Source: JBGZFC01 sp041846575
Lineage (GTDB): Bacteria; Bacteroidota; Bacteroidia; Bacteroidales; Dysgonomonadaceae
Length of the DNA stretch: 13,799 bases
Assembly (NCBI GenBank): GCA_041846575.1
Contig: JBGZFC010000137.1
Span: 1 to 13,799 of the forward strand
Reading direction: 5' to 3'
Below, one piece after another: positions 1 to 6,296 of this stretch; the stretch's first letter is position 1; each line of letters starts with the position of its first letter. The notes beneath the pieces were generated by a model. It was not told where the DNA came from, did no database searches, and saw only the letters and a list, made by a program, of their open reading frames with translations. Made by a program: the position numbers and the translations under genes.

Positions 1-78
1 CGAAGTGAAGAATCTTATCTTTGTAAGAAGTCAGATGTCAGAAGACCGAAGTTGAAAGTTGCGTATTTGGTAGCAGCT

Positions 79-105
79 TGTCATTTCGAATGCAGTGAGA
101 AATCT
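79..105 (+). repeat. Degenerate intergenic palindromic repeat, copy A
   Basis: This copy begins TGTCATTTCGAATGCAGTGA and ends AATCT. It matches the family pattern deduced from the window: TGTCA, a variable 3-4 bases, GAAC or a close variant, then GTGA and an ATCT or TCT end. An inverted relative at 184-222 faces it across 78 bp. The family occurs only between genes here and codes for nothing visible. Confidence 0.6.
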
Positions 106-183
106 ATTCTTTTAGCTATTATCTTTTGGCAGTAAACGCATCCAAAAAAAGTCTTGGCTCTTGTGTCTTGCATCTAAAAAAAC

Positions 184-222
184 AGATACTTCATTCCGCT
201 AAAAACTCCGTTCGGTATGACA
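184..222 (-). repeat. Degenerate intergenic palindromic repeat, inverted copy B
   Basis: Read on the minus strand, this begins TGTCATACCGAACGGAGTTT and ends AAGTATCT. It shares the TGTCAT-CCGAACG core with the copies at 79 and 2211. It carries an extra stretch of about 12 bases between the core and the distal ATCT end. It is inverted relative to copy A. Confidence 0.55.
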
Positions 223-260
223 ACATAATGATGTGCTTTACTTTTGATACTGCTGCTTGT

Positions 261-276
261 CCCGAAGAATTTCGGG
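261..276. repeat. Short perfect hairpin
   Basis: CCCGAA (261-266) and TTCGGG (271-276) form a perfect 6-bp stem with a GAAT loop. It is the first of three small hairpins downstream of pfp. No clear T-tract follows on either strand, so it is more likely repeat debris than a terminator. Confidence 0.5.
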
Positions 277-320
277 GGGTTCAAGAAGAGTCTGTATGTT
301 TATTGACAATCGCAAGCTGC

Positions 321-338
321 TCCCGATTATTATCGGGA
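321..338. repeat. Short perfect hairpin
   Basis: TCCCGAT (321-327) and ATCGGGA (332-338) form a perfect 7-bp stem around a 4-base AT-only loop. It shares the CCCGA/TCGGG stem core with the hairpin at 261-276, which suggests a common origin. Confidence 0.5.
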
Positions 339-359
339 TTGCATTCGGTTATGGAAATT

Positions 360-375
360 TCGCCTGTTCAGGCGA
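360..375 (-). terminator. Hairpin downstream of pfp, possible weak terminator
   Basis: TCGCCT (360-365) and AGGCGA (370-375) form a perfect 6-bp stem with a 4-base loop, about 50 bp past the pfp stop. On the minus strand it is followed by AAATTT rather than a clean U-tract. It could end pfp transcription weakly, or it could simply be the third member of the local hairpin cluster. Confidence 0.3.
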
Positions 376-425
376 TACAATATTATTTTTTCGGACAGCA
401 ATGATTTCAATAAAAAACTCACGCA

Positions 426-2069
426 TTAACTATGCTCAAGTTGCAGAGTAATAGTTGTGGCGTCGCACACTTCCGAAGGACCAAAATATTGCATAGGACC
501 CGGATATACATAATGATTCCCCATAGCCCACTCTTTTCTATGCTTTTCTAACTCTAAATAAGGCTTACATTTCATATCTACATAAGATTTTTGAATAACC
601 GGAACCATTTTTCCTTTCCGTTTTTCCATATTCATCATCATAGTAATAGGTACACCTCCTGCAATCCATTCTGAGGGATGTGCCACAGTATTTTTTATAG
701 ATGCCATATATCCTGTTTTTCCTGCGGCAGCCAACATTGCAGAAGTATATCCCAAAGAGTAAGAGTAATTGGCATCAAAGTTTGATGGAGCAACACAGCG
801 ACCTTCATAACCGAAGAAATGAGTAATTGACGAAAACTTACCTTCATATTTACCTTCCTTGCTCCATTTCTCCAAACGTTTTGAAACCATTCGTACAAGC
901 AACTCTTCGGTTTGAATCAAAGATACAAGTACATTACCGTGTGGATCTCGGTCTAATATAAGTTGGTCAGCCACATTGTTTGGTAATGAAGAGTAAAACT
1001 CAGAGTTTTTAGCAGATAATTTGGCGGAAACATACTCACGCATATGTGAGCCTTTAATCAGACTTACATTATCTATATTTGCCAAAAATATATTCAACTC
1101 CTTAATAAGTCGCTTCATACGAGGAATAAACTCAACCAAACCCTCAGGAATAATTACCGTACCAAAATTCATTCCTTGACCGGCTCGTTTTGCCACAACA
1201 CCTGCAATATAATCAATTATATCGTCCAAAGTACGACCTTTAGCTTCAACCTCTTCAGAAATAATACAAATATTAGGTCTGGTTTGTAAAGCACACTCTA
1301 AAGCAATATGCGAAGCAGAACGTCCCATAACTTTAATAAAGTGCCAATATTTTTGTGCGGAATAACAGTCGCGCTGCACATTTCCTATAAGTTCTGAATA
1401 AACCTTACAAGCACTGTCGAATCCGAACGATGTCTCGATTTGACTATTTTTCAAATCACCGTCAATTGTCTTAGGCACTCCAATCACTTGAATATCGGCA
1501 CCTATCGATTTATAATACTCGGCAAGTACACAAGCATTTGTATTTGAGTCATCGCCACCGATAATTACCAATGCTTGTATATTCAACTTTTTTAATATTT
1601 CCAATCCTTTGTCGAATTGTTCTATTGAGTCGAGTTTTGTTCTACCTGAGCCGATAATATCAAATCCTCCGGTATTGCGATATTCATCTATAACTTCTTT
1701 GGTAATCTCTTTATATCTATGATTAACCAAACCTGACGGACCCAAAATAAATCCGTACAATCTGCTCTCTTTATTTATTTTTTTTATCCCATCAAAGATA
1801 CCTGCAATAACATTGTGTCCGCCAGGAGCTTGACCCCCGGAAAGAATAACTCCTACATTTATTGGTTTGTCTTCAAAAGTTCTTTCATCCGATTTTACAA
1901 ACTTCACAATCGGCATTCCATACGTATTTGGAAAAAGTTTTTTTATCTCTTCTCTATCGCGTACCGATTCGGTAGCGACTCCTTGTTCAATACAAATATT
2001 GCCGAGTAATACATCCGGCATTTTGGGTACATAGTTAGCCCTTGCAATTTGTAAAGCACTTATCTTCAT
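426..2069 (-). CDS. pfp: Pyrophosphate-dependent 6-phosphofructokinase, long form
   Basis: It reversibly phosphorylates fructose 6-phosphate to fructose 1,6-bisphosphate in the cytoplasm, using pyrophosphate instead of ATP. The 547-residue length fits the long PFP clade of Bacteroidota, spirochaetes and plant beta subunits; ATP-type PfkA is about 320 residues. GGQAPGGHN (78-86) forms the phosphoryl-donor loop. GGDDSNTNA (171-179) has Asp174 where ATP enzymes carry Gly. PKTIDGD (199-205) has Lys200 and the presumed catalytic base Asp203. The Asp174/Lys200 pair is the known signature of PPi use. MGRSASH (248-254) is the conserved sugar-phosphate-binding segment. The start is followed by SALQIARANY, the N-terminus I recall for Bacteroidales homologues. 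It appears monocistronic and divergent from folC. The PPi assignment is firm; the physiological direction cannot be read from sequence. Confidence 0.95.
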   Translation of the reverse strand: MKISALQIARANYVPKMPDVLLGNICIEQGVATESVRDREEIKKLFPNTYGMPIVKFVKSDERTFEDKPINVGVILSGGQAPGGHNVIAGIFDGIKKINKESRLYGFILGPSGLVNHRYKEITKEVIDEYRNTGGFDIIGSGRTKLDSIEQFDKGLEILKKLNIQALVIIGGDDSNTNACVLAEYYKSIGADIQVIGVPKTIDGDLKNSQIETSFGFDSACKVYSELIGNVQRDCYSAQKYWHFIKVMGRSASHIALECALQTRPNICIISEEVEAKGRTLDDIIDYIAGVVAKRAGQGMNFGTVIIPEGLVEFIPRMKRLIKELNIFLANIDNVSLIKGSHMREYVSAKLSAKNSEFYSSLPNNVADQLILDRDPHGNVLVSLIQTEELLVRMVSKRLEKWSKEGKYEGKFSSITHFFGYEGRCVAPSNFDANYSYSLGYTSAMLAAAGKTGYMASIKNTVAHPSEWIAGGVPITMMMNMEKRKGKMVPVIQKSYVDMKCKPYLELEKHRKEWAMGNHYVYPGPMQYFGPSEVCDATTITLQLEHS

Positions 2070-2132
2070 CTATATAATTATCTAAAAGTTTCTGATTAAA
2101 TAGTGTTTGTGAAATATTAATATTTAAGTCCA

Positions 2133-2140
2133 CAAATATA
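2133..2140 (-). promoter_or_regulatory. Probable -7 promoter element of pfp
   Basis: Read on the minus strand this is TATATTTG, a perfect match to the Bacteroidota -7 consensus TAnnTTTG, preceded by TTGC. It lies 63 bp upstream of the pfp start codon, giving a leader of roughly 57 nt. No well-spaced -33 TTTG is seen. Confidence 0.5.
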
Positions 2141-2210
2141 GCAATTTTTTCTCAGAAAATATGACGAAAACTCTATATAACTGTATCAAAAGCGCCTCGG
2201 TTGACTGTTT

Positions 2211-2258
2211 TGTCATTATTCCGAACGAAGTAAAGGTTCTATTTCAAGTGAGGAATCT
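2211..2258 (+). repeat. Degenerate intergenic repeat, expanded copy C
   Basis: It begins TGTCATTATTCCGAACGAAG and ends GTGAGGAATCT. Compared with copy A it has a 3-base insertion in the TGTCATT part and about 17 extra bases before the distal GTGAGGAATCT. Both ends of the family pattern are kept, so the unit looks interrupted rather than truncated. Confidence 0.5.
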
Positions 2259-2450
2259 ACCTATTTACGATTTTTCCACCTAACCCCAAAGGAGTAATCG
2301 GCTTAACCGCAAAGAACGCAAAATATTTCTCACCGCATCGCAAAATCATCAAGTCTTATCCTCGAAACATTCATAACTCGCAATTCGAAAATCGGAGCAT
2401 ATTTCCAATTAATTATTTACTCATTACAATGAATAATGCGAGTTAATTAT

Positions 2451-2458
2451 TATTTTTG
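2451..2458 (+). promoter_or_regulatory. Probable -7 promoter element of folC
   Basis: TATTTTTG matches TAnnTTTG exactly and lies 45 bp upstream of the folC start, implying a leader of about 40 nt. A -33 TTTG at the usual spacing is not obvious. Confidence 0.45.
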
Positions 2459-2503
2459 CACTAATTATTTGTACATAATTCATACGGAAATCAGCCATAC
2501 AAA

Positions 2504-3802
2504 ATGACATACAACGAAACTCTCGATTATCTTTATAGTCAAATGCCCGAATATCAACGCATCGGCAGCTTGGCATACAAACCCGGATTGGACAACAGCT
2601 TGGCTTTGGACAAACTGTTTGGCAATCCTCACAATAAGTTCAAAACTATTCACGTGGGTGGCACAAACGGCAAAGGTTCTACTTCGCACCTGCTTGCCGC
2701 TATTCTACAACAATCGGGGTATAAAACAGGGCTTTACACTTCGCCGCATTTAATCGATTTTAGAGAGCGAATTCGCATAAATGGCAAAATGATTGAGAAA
2801 GAGTTTGTAGTAGAGTTTGTAAAGAAATATAAGGATGATTTTGAGCCTATTATGCCCTCTTTCTTTGAACTGTCGATGGAGATGGCTTTCCTCTATTTTG
2901 CCGAGCAGAATGTAGAAGTTGCAGTTATTGAAGTTGGTCTTGGCGGAAGATTGGACAGCACCAATATTATCTCTCCCGAATTGAGCATCATTACCAATAT
3001 CGGACACGATCACGAAAAGTTTTTGGGAAATACATTACCAGAAATTGCATCCGAAAAAGCCGGAATTATCAAACATGCCACACCCGTAGTAATTGGCGAA
3101 GTTGATGATAGTGCGGTAAAAAATGTGTTTATGGAAAAAGCGAAAAAAGAAGATGCTCCAATAGTTTTTGCAGAGACATTTTTCGACTATTTTCGTGCAG
3201 AAAAAAAAGACAATCGGTGGACTTACAATACCAAAGAATATCCAAATCTGAAAGGTTCACTTGAAGGACTTGCTCAGAAAAAAAATGCAAGAACGGTTCT
3301 TACCGCTGTATCAATACTTAAAGAAATCGGATATACCATTCCCGAAAAAGCCGTGTATGAAGGCTTTGAAAACGTTGTCTCGCTAACCGGATTAAACGGA
3401 AGATGGCAACTATTGCAAAACAATCCAAAAATTGTTTGCGACACGGGGCATAATTCACATGGTATAAAATATATTACAGAGCAATTGAAGAAAGAAGCAT
3501 ATCAACAACTACATATTGTTTTTGGAATGGTTGATGATAAAGACATTGAAGCCGTATTATCGCTTTTACCTCAAAAAGCCACTTACTATTTCACCAAACC
3601 GTCAATAGAAAGAGGGCTGAGCGAGATAAAATTGGCAGAATTGGCAAAGAGACACAATTTGCATGGTAAAACATTCGGAAATGTGCAAAAAGCAATAGAG
3701 AGTGCAAAAGAAAACGCCGACGAAAACGATTTTATTTTCATCGGCGGAAGTTCATTTGTTGTGGCTGAGACTTTGCAAATTGTCAGCCAACTACCAAATT
3801 AG
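2504..3802 (+). CDS. folC: Bifunctional dihydrofolate synthase / folylpolyglutamate synthase
   Basis: This Mur-ligase-family enzyme uses ATP to join glutamate to dihydropteroate, giving dihydrofolate. It then extends the polyglutamate tail that keeps folates in the cell. At 432 residues it has typical FolC length. The ATP-binding P-loop TNGKGST is at 54-60, after the usual HVGG. TSPHL (79-83) and ERIRINGK are the substrate-binding segment. VGLGGRLDSTN (144-154) and NIGHDH (165-170) are diagnostic. The EKAGI segment (184-188) holds the lysine usually carbamylated in this family. The C-terminal domain has CDTGHNSHG in place of the common DGAHNP-type motif, keeping Asp and His-Asn. It stands near thyA and folA but in its own transcription unit, because a reverse-strand gene lies between. 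Its last 12 bp overlap the 3' end of that gene. Confidence 0.95.
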   Translation: MTYNETLDYLYSQMPEYQRIGSLAYKPGLDNSLALDKLFGNPHNKFKTIHVGGTNGKGSTSHLLAAILQQSGYKTGLYTSPHLIDFRERIRINGKMIEKEFVVEFVKKYKDDFEPIMPSFFELSMEMAFLYFAEQNVEVAVIEVGLGGRLDSTNIISPELSIITNIGHDHEKFLGNTLPEIASEKAGIIKHATPVVIGEVDDSAVKNVFMEKAKKEDAPIVFAETFFDYFRAEKKDNRWTYNTKEYPNLKGSLEGLAQKKNARTVLTAVSILKEIGYTIPEKAVYEGFENVVSLTGLNGRWQLLQNNPKIVCDTGHNSHGIKYITEQLKKEAYQQLHIVFGMVDDKDIEAVLSLLPQKATYYFTKPSIERGLSEIKLAELAKRHNLHGKTFGNVQKAIESAKENADENDFIFIGGSSFVVAETLQIVSQLPN

Positions 3803-4306
3803 CACTACCTGAAAGTTTCTATCTTTCAAATCTTGATCAAAACGCCCTCTATCTGACGCTTCAATAATGAACGTAACTGTTGATGGGGAGCCAAGATTAA
3901 AGTCACAACTGACATTTTCGGTGTAGTTACCTACATAAGTAACACCATTTTCTACATATTCATAATCAAAAACCTGCACAAAAGGAAGTGCTGTTTTTGA
4001 ATTGTTAGAATGTTTGTAATATGCAATTACTGCACCTTCATCAAATATTGGCTTTGTCAACTCGGGTAAGTTGATATCACAATAATAGTACCCTTTGTTG
4101 GGATAATCGGTGCTTGGTTTCCAAATCCAGTGCTGTTTTTTAACAACAATATTCACTATCTTCCACTGACCATTGAGAGAGTTGTTTATCATGTCTTGTA
4201 TCTCTTTGGTATCTACTCCGTTATCTACAACACAAGACGTTCCCGAAAACATAATCCCTAAAAAAAACAACCCTGCAAACAGAGTTCTAGTAAATTTTCT
4301 TTTCAT
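3791..4306 (-). CDS. Small putative lipoprotein, function unknown
   Basis: A 171-residue protein with a lipoprotein signal: basic MKRKFTR, a hydrophobic stretch (8-20), then GTSC with the predicted lipidated Cys25. A short linker (VVDNGVDTKEIQDMINNS) leads to a domain from about residue 46: GQWKIVNIVV, a YYYCDINLPELTKPIFDEG block (73-91), an aromatic middle part, then STVTFIIEASD and a hydrophobic end. From memory this resembles the C-terminal domain of Bacteroidales lipoproteins that carry a collagen-like Gly-X-Y segment after the lipidated Cys. Here that segment is absent. The likely location is the outer membrane or periplasm. The function is unknown, and the family resemblance needs a profile search. 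It is monocistronic and converges on folC with a 12-bp overlap. Confidence 0.8.
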   Translation of the reverse strand: MKRKFTRTLFAGLFFLGIMFSGTSCVVDNGVDTKEIQDMINNSLNGQWKIVNIVVKKQHWIWKPSTDYPNKGYYYCDINLPELTKPIFDEGAVIAYYKHSNNSKTALPFVQVFDYEYVENGVTYVGNYTENVSCDFNLGSPSTVTFIIEASDRGRFDQDLKDRNFQVVLIW

Positions 4307-4325
4307 TGCTTCTAATTTTTTAATT

Positions 4326-4333
4326 CAAACTTA
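4326..4333 (-). promoter_or_regulatory. Probable -7 promoter element of the lipoprotein gene
   Basis: On the minus strand this reads TAAGTTTG, matching TAnnTTTG. It is only 19 bp from the start codon, so the leader would be about 12-15 nt, unusually short for this window. Confidence 0.4.
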
Positions 4334-4573
4334 TAATTAATAATAGGACTGCTTTTAAAGCTTTTCGTTTAACTATAAACTCTATTTTGAGGAAAAAATT
4401 ATATTTTAAAGATAAAAGACTTTTTTTGACACAAGACGTAAGAAGCAAAACACAAGAATGTAAAACTTCCGATTTTATATAGTTTGTGTCATTCTGTTAA
4501 TGGTATGTTGCGAAGCAATCAAAATTGCCTAACAGCAGACATGCCTTGCAAAATAGCGCCAGCGTAAGTTATT

Positions 4574-4630
4574 TGTCATATCGAACAAAGTGAGATATCT
4601 AATAGACTCTTCACTACGTTCAGAGTGACA
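4574..4630. repeat. Head-to-head repeat pair forming a 57-bp imperfect palindrome
   Basis: The direct copy (4574-4600) starts TGTCATATCGAACAAAGTGA and ends ATATCT. After a 3-base AAT spacer comes an inverted copy (4604-4630) ending CAGAGTGACA. Reverse-complementing the second and aligning it with the first gives 17 identities over 27 positions. These sit in the blocks TGTCA, GAAC, AGTGA and TCT. Transcribed either way it could fold into a long, bulged hairpin. This arrangement of the unit recalls REP/BIME-type elements. Confidence 0.65.
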
Positions 4631-4715
4631 GAGAGCATCAAACCCGAAACACGCAATGTTGTATTTCGTAAGAGGAATTTACAATCCCGACAGAACACAA
4701 AACTATCAAAAAAAC

Positions 4716-4743
4716 AGACTCTTCATTCCTTTCAGGATTACAG
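4716..4743 (-). repeat. Degenerate intergenic repeat, inverted copy
   Basis: On the minus strand it starts CTGTAATCCTGAAAGGAATG and ends AAGAGTCT. It keeps the layout of the copy at 4604-4630, including the AAGAGTCT end, but is more diverged in the centre. It lies 86 bp from that copy. Confidence 0.45.
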
Positions 4744-4869
4744 AAGATGTTTGCAATAATTACTAATTGTTCATTGCCCATTGTTAATTAACAAAGGCAT
4801 AGCCATCGTCTCCATACCCATCCGCATCACTCTGAACTAAAAAAAAGCTGTTTATTTAAAAAAAAATTG

Positions 4870-4877
4870 TACTTTTG
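4870..4877 (+). promoter_or_regulatory. Probable -7 promoter element of thyA-folA
   Basis: TACTTTTG matches TAnnTTTG and lies 54 bp before the thyA start, giving a leader of about 49 nt. An A-rich tract precedes it. A near-palindrome, TATTGATATCGATA (4883-4896), falls at the expected transcription start. Confidence 0.5.
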
Positions 4878-4931
4878 TTCAATATTGATATCGATAAAAA
4901 TATATCCCAATTTTTGTAATCAAACAGTATA

Positions 4932-5726
4932 ATGAAACAATATCTCGACTTATTACAACGAGTACTTGACGAAGGCGTGGAGAAAACCGACAGAACCGGA
5001 ACCGGAACAATCAGTATTTTCGGGCACCAAGCTCGTTTCAATTTAAGTGACGGATTTCCCGTACTCACGACAAAAAAACTTCATTTAAAATCGATAATTC
5101 ACGAACTTTTATGGTTCTTGAAAGGCGATACCAATATAAAATATCTCAAAGATAACGGTGTTAGAATTTGGGACGAATGGGCAGACAAAAATGGAGATTT
5201 GGGACATATTTACGGTTACCAATGGCGTTCGTGGCCCGACTACAGCGGCAAGCATATCGACCAAATATCGGAAGTGGTAGAAACCATTAAAAACAACCCC
5301 GATTCCAGACGAATTATCGTTAGCTCGTGGAACGTAGCCGATTTAGAAAATATGAACCTGCCTCCCTGCCACGCTTTTTTTCAGTTCTATGTAGCCGATG
5401 GCAAACTCAGTCTGCAACTATATCAACGCAGTGCCGATATATTTTTGGGTGTGCCGTTCAATATTGCATCATACTCTCTGTTGCTAATGATGATGGCTCA
5501 GGTTACAAACTTAAAAGTGGGCGATTTCATTCACACATTCGGAGACGCACATATCTATTCAAATCATCTGGAGCAGGTTAAACTTCAACTTTCGCGTGAG
5601 CCACGCACTCTCCCCAAAATGAAAATCAATCCGGAAATAAAAAGTATTTTCGACTTCAAATATGAAGACTTCGAACTGATAGATTACAATCCACACCCAC
5701 ACATAAAAGGAGAAGTATCGGTATAA
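4932..5726 (+). CDS. thyA: Thymidylate synthase
   Basis: ThyA converts dUMP and 5,10-methylene-tetrahydrofolate to dTMP and dihydrofolate, the only de novo route to dTMP where ThyX is absent. The 264 residues equal the E. coli enzyme length, so key positions line up without gaps. These are Arg21 in DRTGTGT, Arg126-Arg127 in the DSRR phosphate-binding segment, nucleophile Cys146 in LPPCHAF, Arg166 in YQRSADIFLG, Asn177, and His207/Tyr209 in GDAHIYSNH. All expected catalytic and dUMP-binding residues are present. folA follows after 27 bp on the same strand, so the dihydrofolate product is recycled by a co-transcribed reductase. Confidence 0.98.
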   Translation: MKQYLDLLQRVLDEGVEKTDRTGTGTISIFGHQARFNLSDGFPVLTTKKLHLKSIIHELLWFLKGDTNIKYLKDNGVRIWDEWADKNGDLGHIYGYQWRSWPDYSGKHIDQISEVVETIKNNPDSRRIIVSSWNVADLENMNLPPCHAFFQFYVADGKLSLQLYQRSADIFLGVPFNIASYSLLLMMMAQVTNLKVGDFIHTFGDAHIYSNHLEQVKLQLSREPRTLPKMKINPEIKSIFDFKYEDFELIDYNPHPHIKGEVSV

Positions 5727-5753
5727 TATTTAACGCAAATCCTGACACAAAAA

Positions 5754-6278
5754 ATGTATAAAGAGAATTCAAACGAAGACATCATACGCAAAGGTTACAG
5801 CATTGTTGTTGCTGTTGACGAACATAACGCTATCGGACACGATGGCGATCTGTTATGCCATCTGCCAAACGATTTAAAACATTTCAAAAAAGTTACTTCG
5901 GGACATACCGTTATCATGGGACGTCGTACTTTCGAATCGCTACCCAAGGGGGCGTTGCCTGACAGAAAAAATATTGTTATCTCCTCGTCTCCTGCTCACA
6001 ATTTTCCGAATTGCGTTATTTGCAAAAACTGGGATGAAGTTTTTGCAGAAACGGCAAATGAAACATCATTTATCATTGGTGGCGGAATGATATACAAACA
6101 GGCAATAGAATGGGTTGACACACTCTATCTGACACGCATACATCATAAATTTAAGGATGCAGATACATTTTTCCCTGCTATCGATAACAACAAATGGCTG
6201 TTGGTAGATGAAGAAGATAATGAGGCTGACGAAAAACACGCCTATCCTTATACCTTTCTCACCTACAAAAGAAAATAG
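5754..6278 (+). CDS. folA: Dihydrofolate reductase
   Basis: FolA reduces dihydrofolate to tetrahydrofolate with NADPH, regenerating the cofactor spent by ThyA just upstream. At 174 residues it is slightly longer than the usual 160 or so. About 13 polar residues (MYKENSNEDIIRK) precede the first strand GYSIVVAVDEHNAIG, and no later Met could serve as the start. Asp40 in LCHLPNDLKHF corresponds to the catalytic acidic residue (E. coli Asp27), and Phe44 to Phe31. MGRRTFESLP (55-64) and FIIGGGMIY (106-114) are the NADPH-binding motifs. The Trp that normally precedes the substrate-site block (E. coli Trp22) is Cys35 here. It is the second gene of a thyA-folA operon and ends 18 bp from the converging gene. 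Confidence 0.96.
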   Translation: MYKENSNEDIIRKGYSIVVAVDEHNAIGHDGDLLCHLPNDLKHFKKVTSGHTVIMGRRTFESLPKGALPDRKNIVISSSPAHNFPNCVICKNWDEVFAETANETSFIIGGGMIYKQAIEWVDTLYLTRIHHKFKDADTFFPAIDNNKWLLVDEEDNEADEKHAYPYTFLTYKRK

Positions 6279-6296
6279 GAATTTTATATCCCGATT

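Larger units (their letters stand above)
1..425. other. Non-coding gap with decayed repeats and hairpins
   Basis: No convincing gene lies in this 425-bp stretch. Short frames here contain low-complexity or repeat-derived sequence and have no recognisable domain. The left edge begins inside a repeat copy (CGAAGTGAAGAATCT, 1-15). A fuller copy lies at 79-105 and an inverted one at 184-222. Three short perfect hairpins follow at 261-276, 321-338 and 360-375. A TATCTTTG string at 16-23 fits the Bacteroidota -7 consensus but has no gene to serve downstream. The stretch lies 3' of pfp. Confidence 0.7.
2070..2503. other. Divergent intergenic region between pfp and folC
   Basis: This 434-bp gap holds the outward-facing promoters of pfp and folC. 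Between them lies decayed sequence with no gene: an expanded repeat copy at 2211-2258, then a stretch around 2300-2325 containing CGCAAAGAACGCAAAAT. That string resembles a low-complexity intergenic motif I recall from other Bacteroidota, but I cannot verify this here. Confidence 0.6.
4307..4931. other. Long intergenic region with repeats
   Basis: This 625-bp gap separates the leftward lipoprotein gene from thyA. No gene is recognisable. It contains a head-to-head repeat pair at 4574-4630, a further inverted copy at 4716-4743, and promoters at both ends. There is also an 8-bp inverted repeat, TGACACAA (4427-4434) and TTGTGTCA (4484-4491). Homopolymer A and T runs are frequent near 4840-4870. 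Confidence 0.65.

Noticed and set aside
126..404. 92-codon open frame in the left gap
   Set aside because: It begins at a TTG, runs through the repeat and hairpin sequence, and has no recognisable domain or ribosome-binding context.
4427..4491. TGACACAA / TTGTGTCA inverted repeat as a terminator or small-RNA stem
   Set aside because: The arms are only 8 bp and about 50 bases apart, with no T-tract and no transcript expected to end here.
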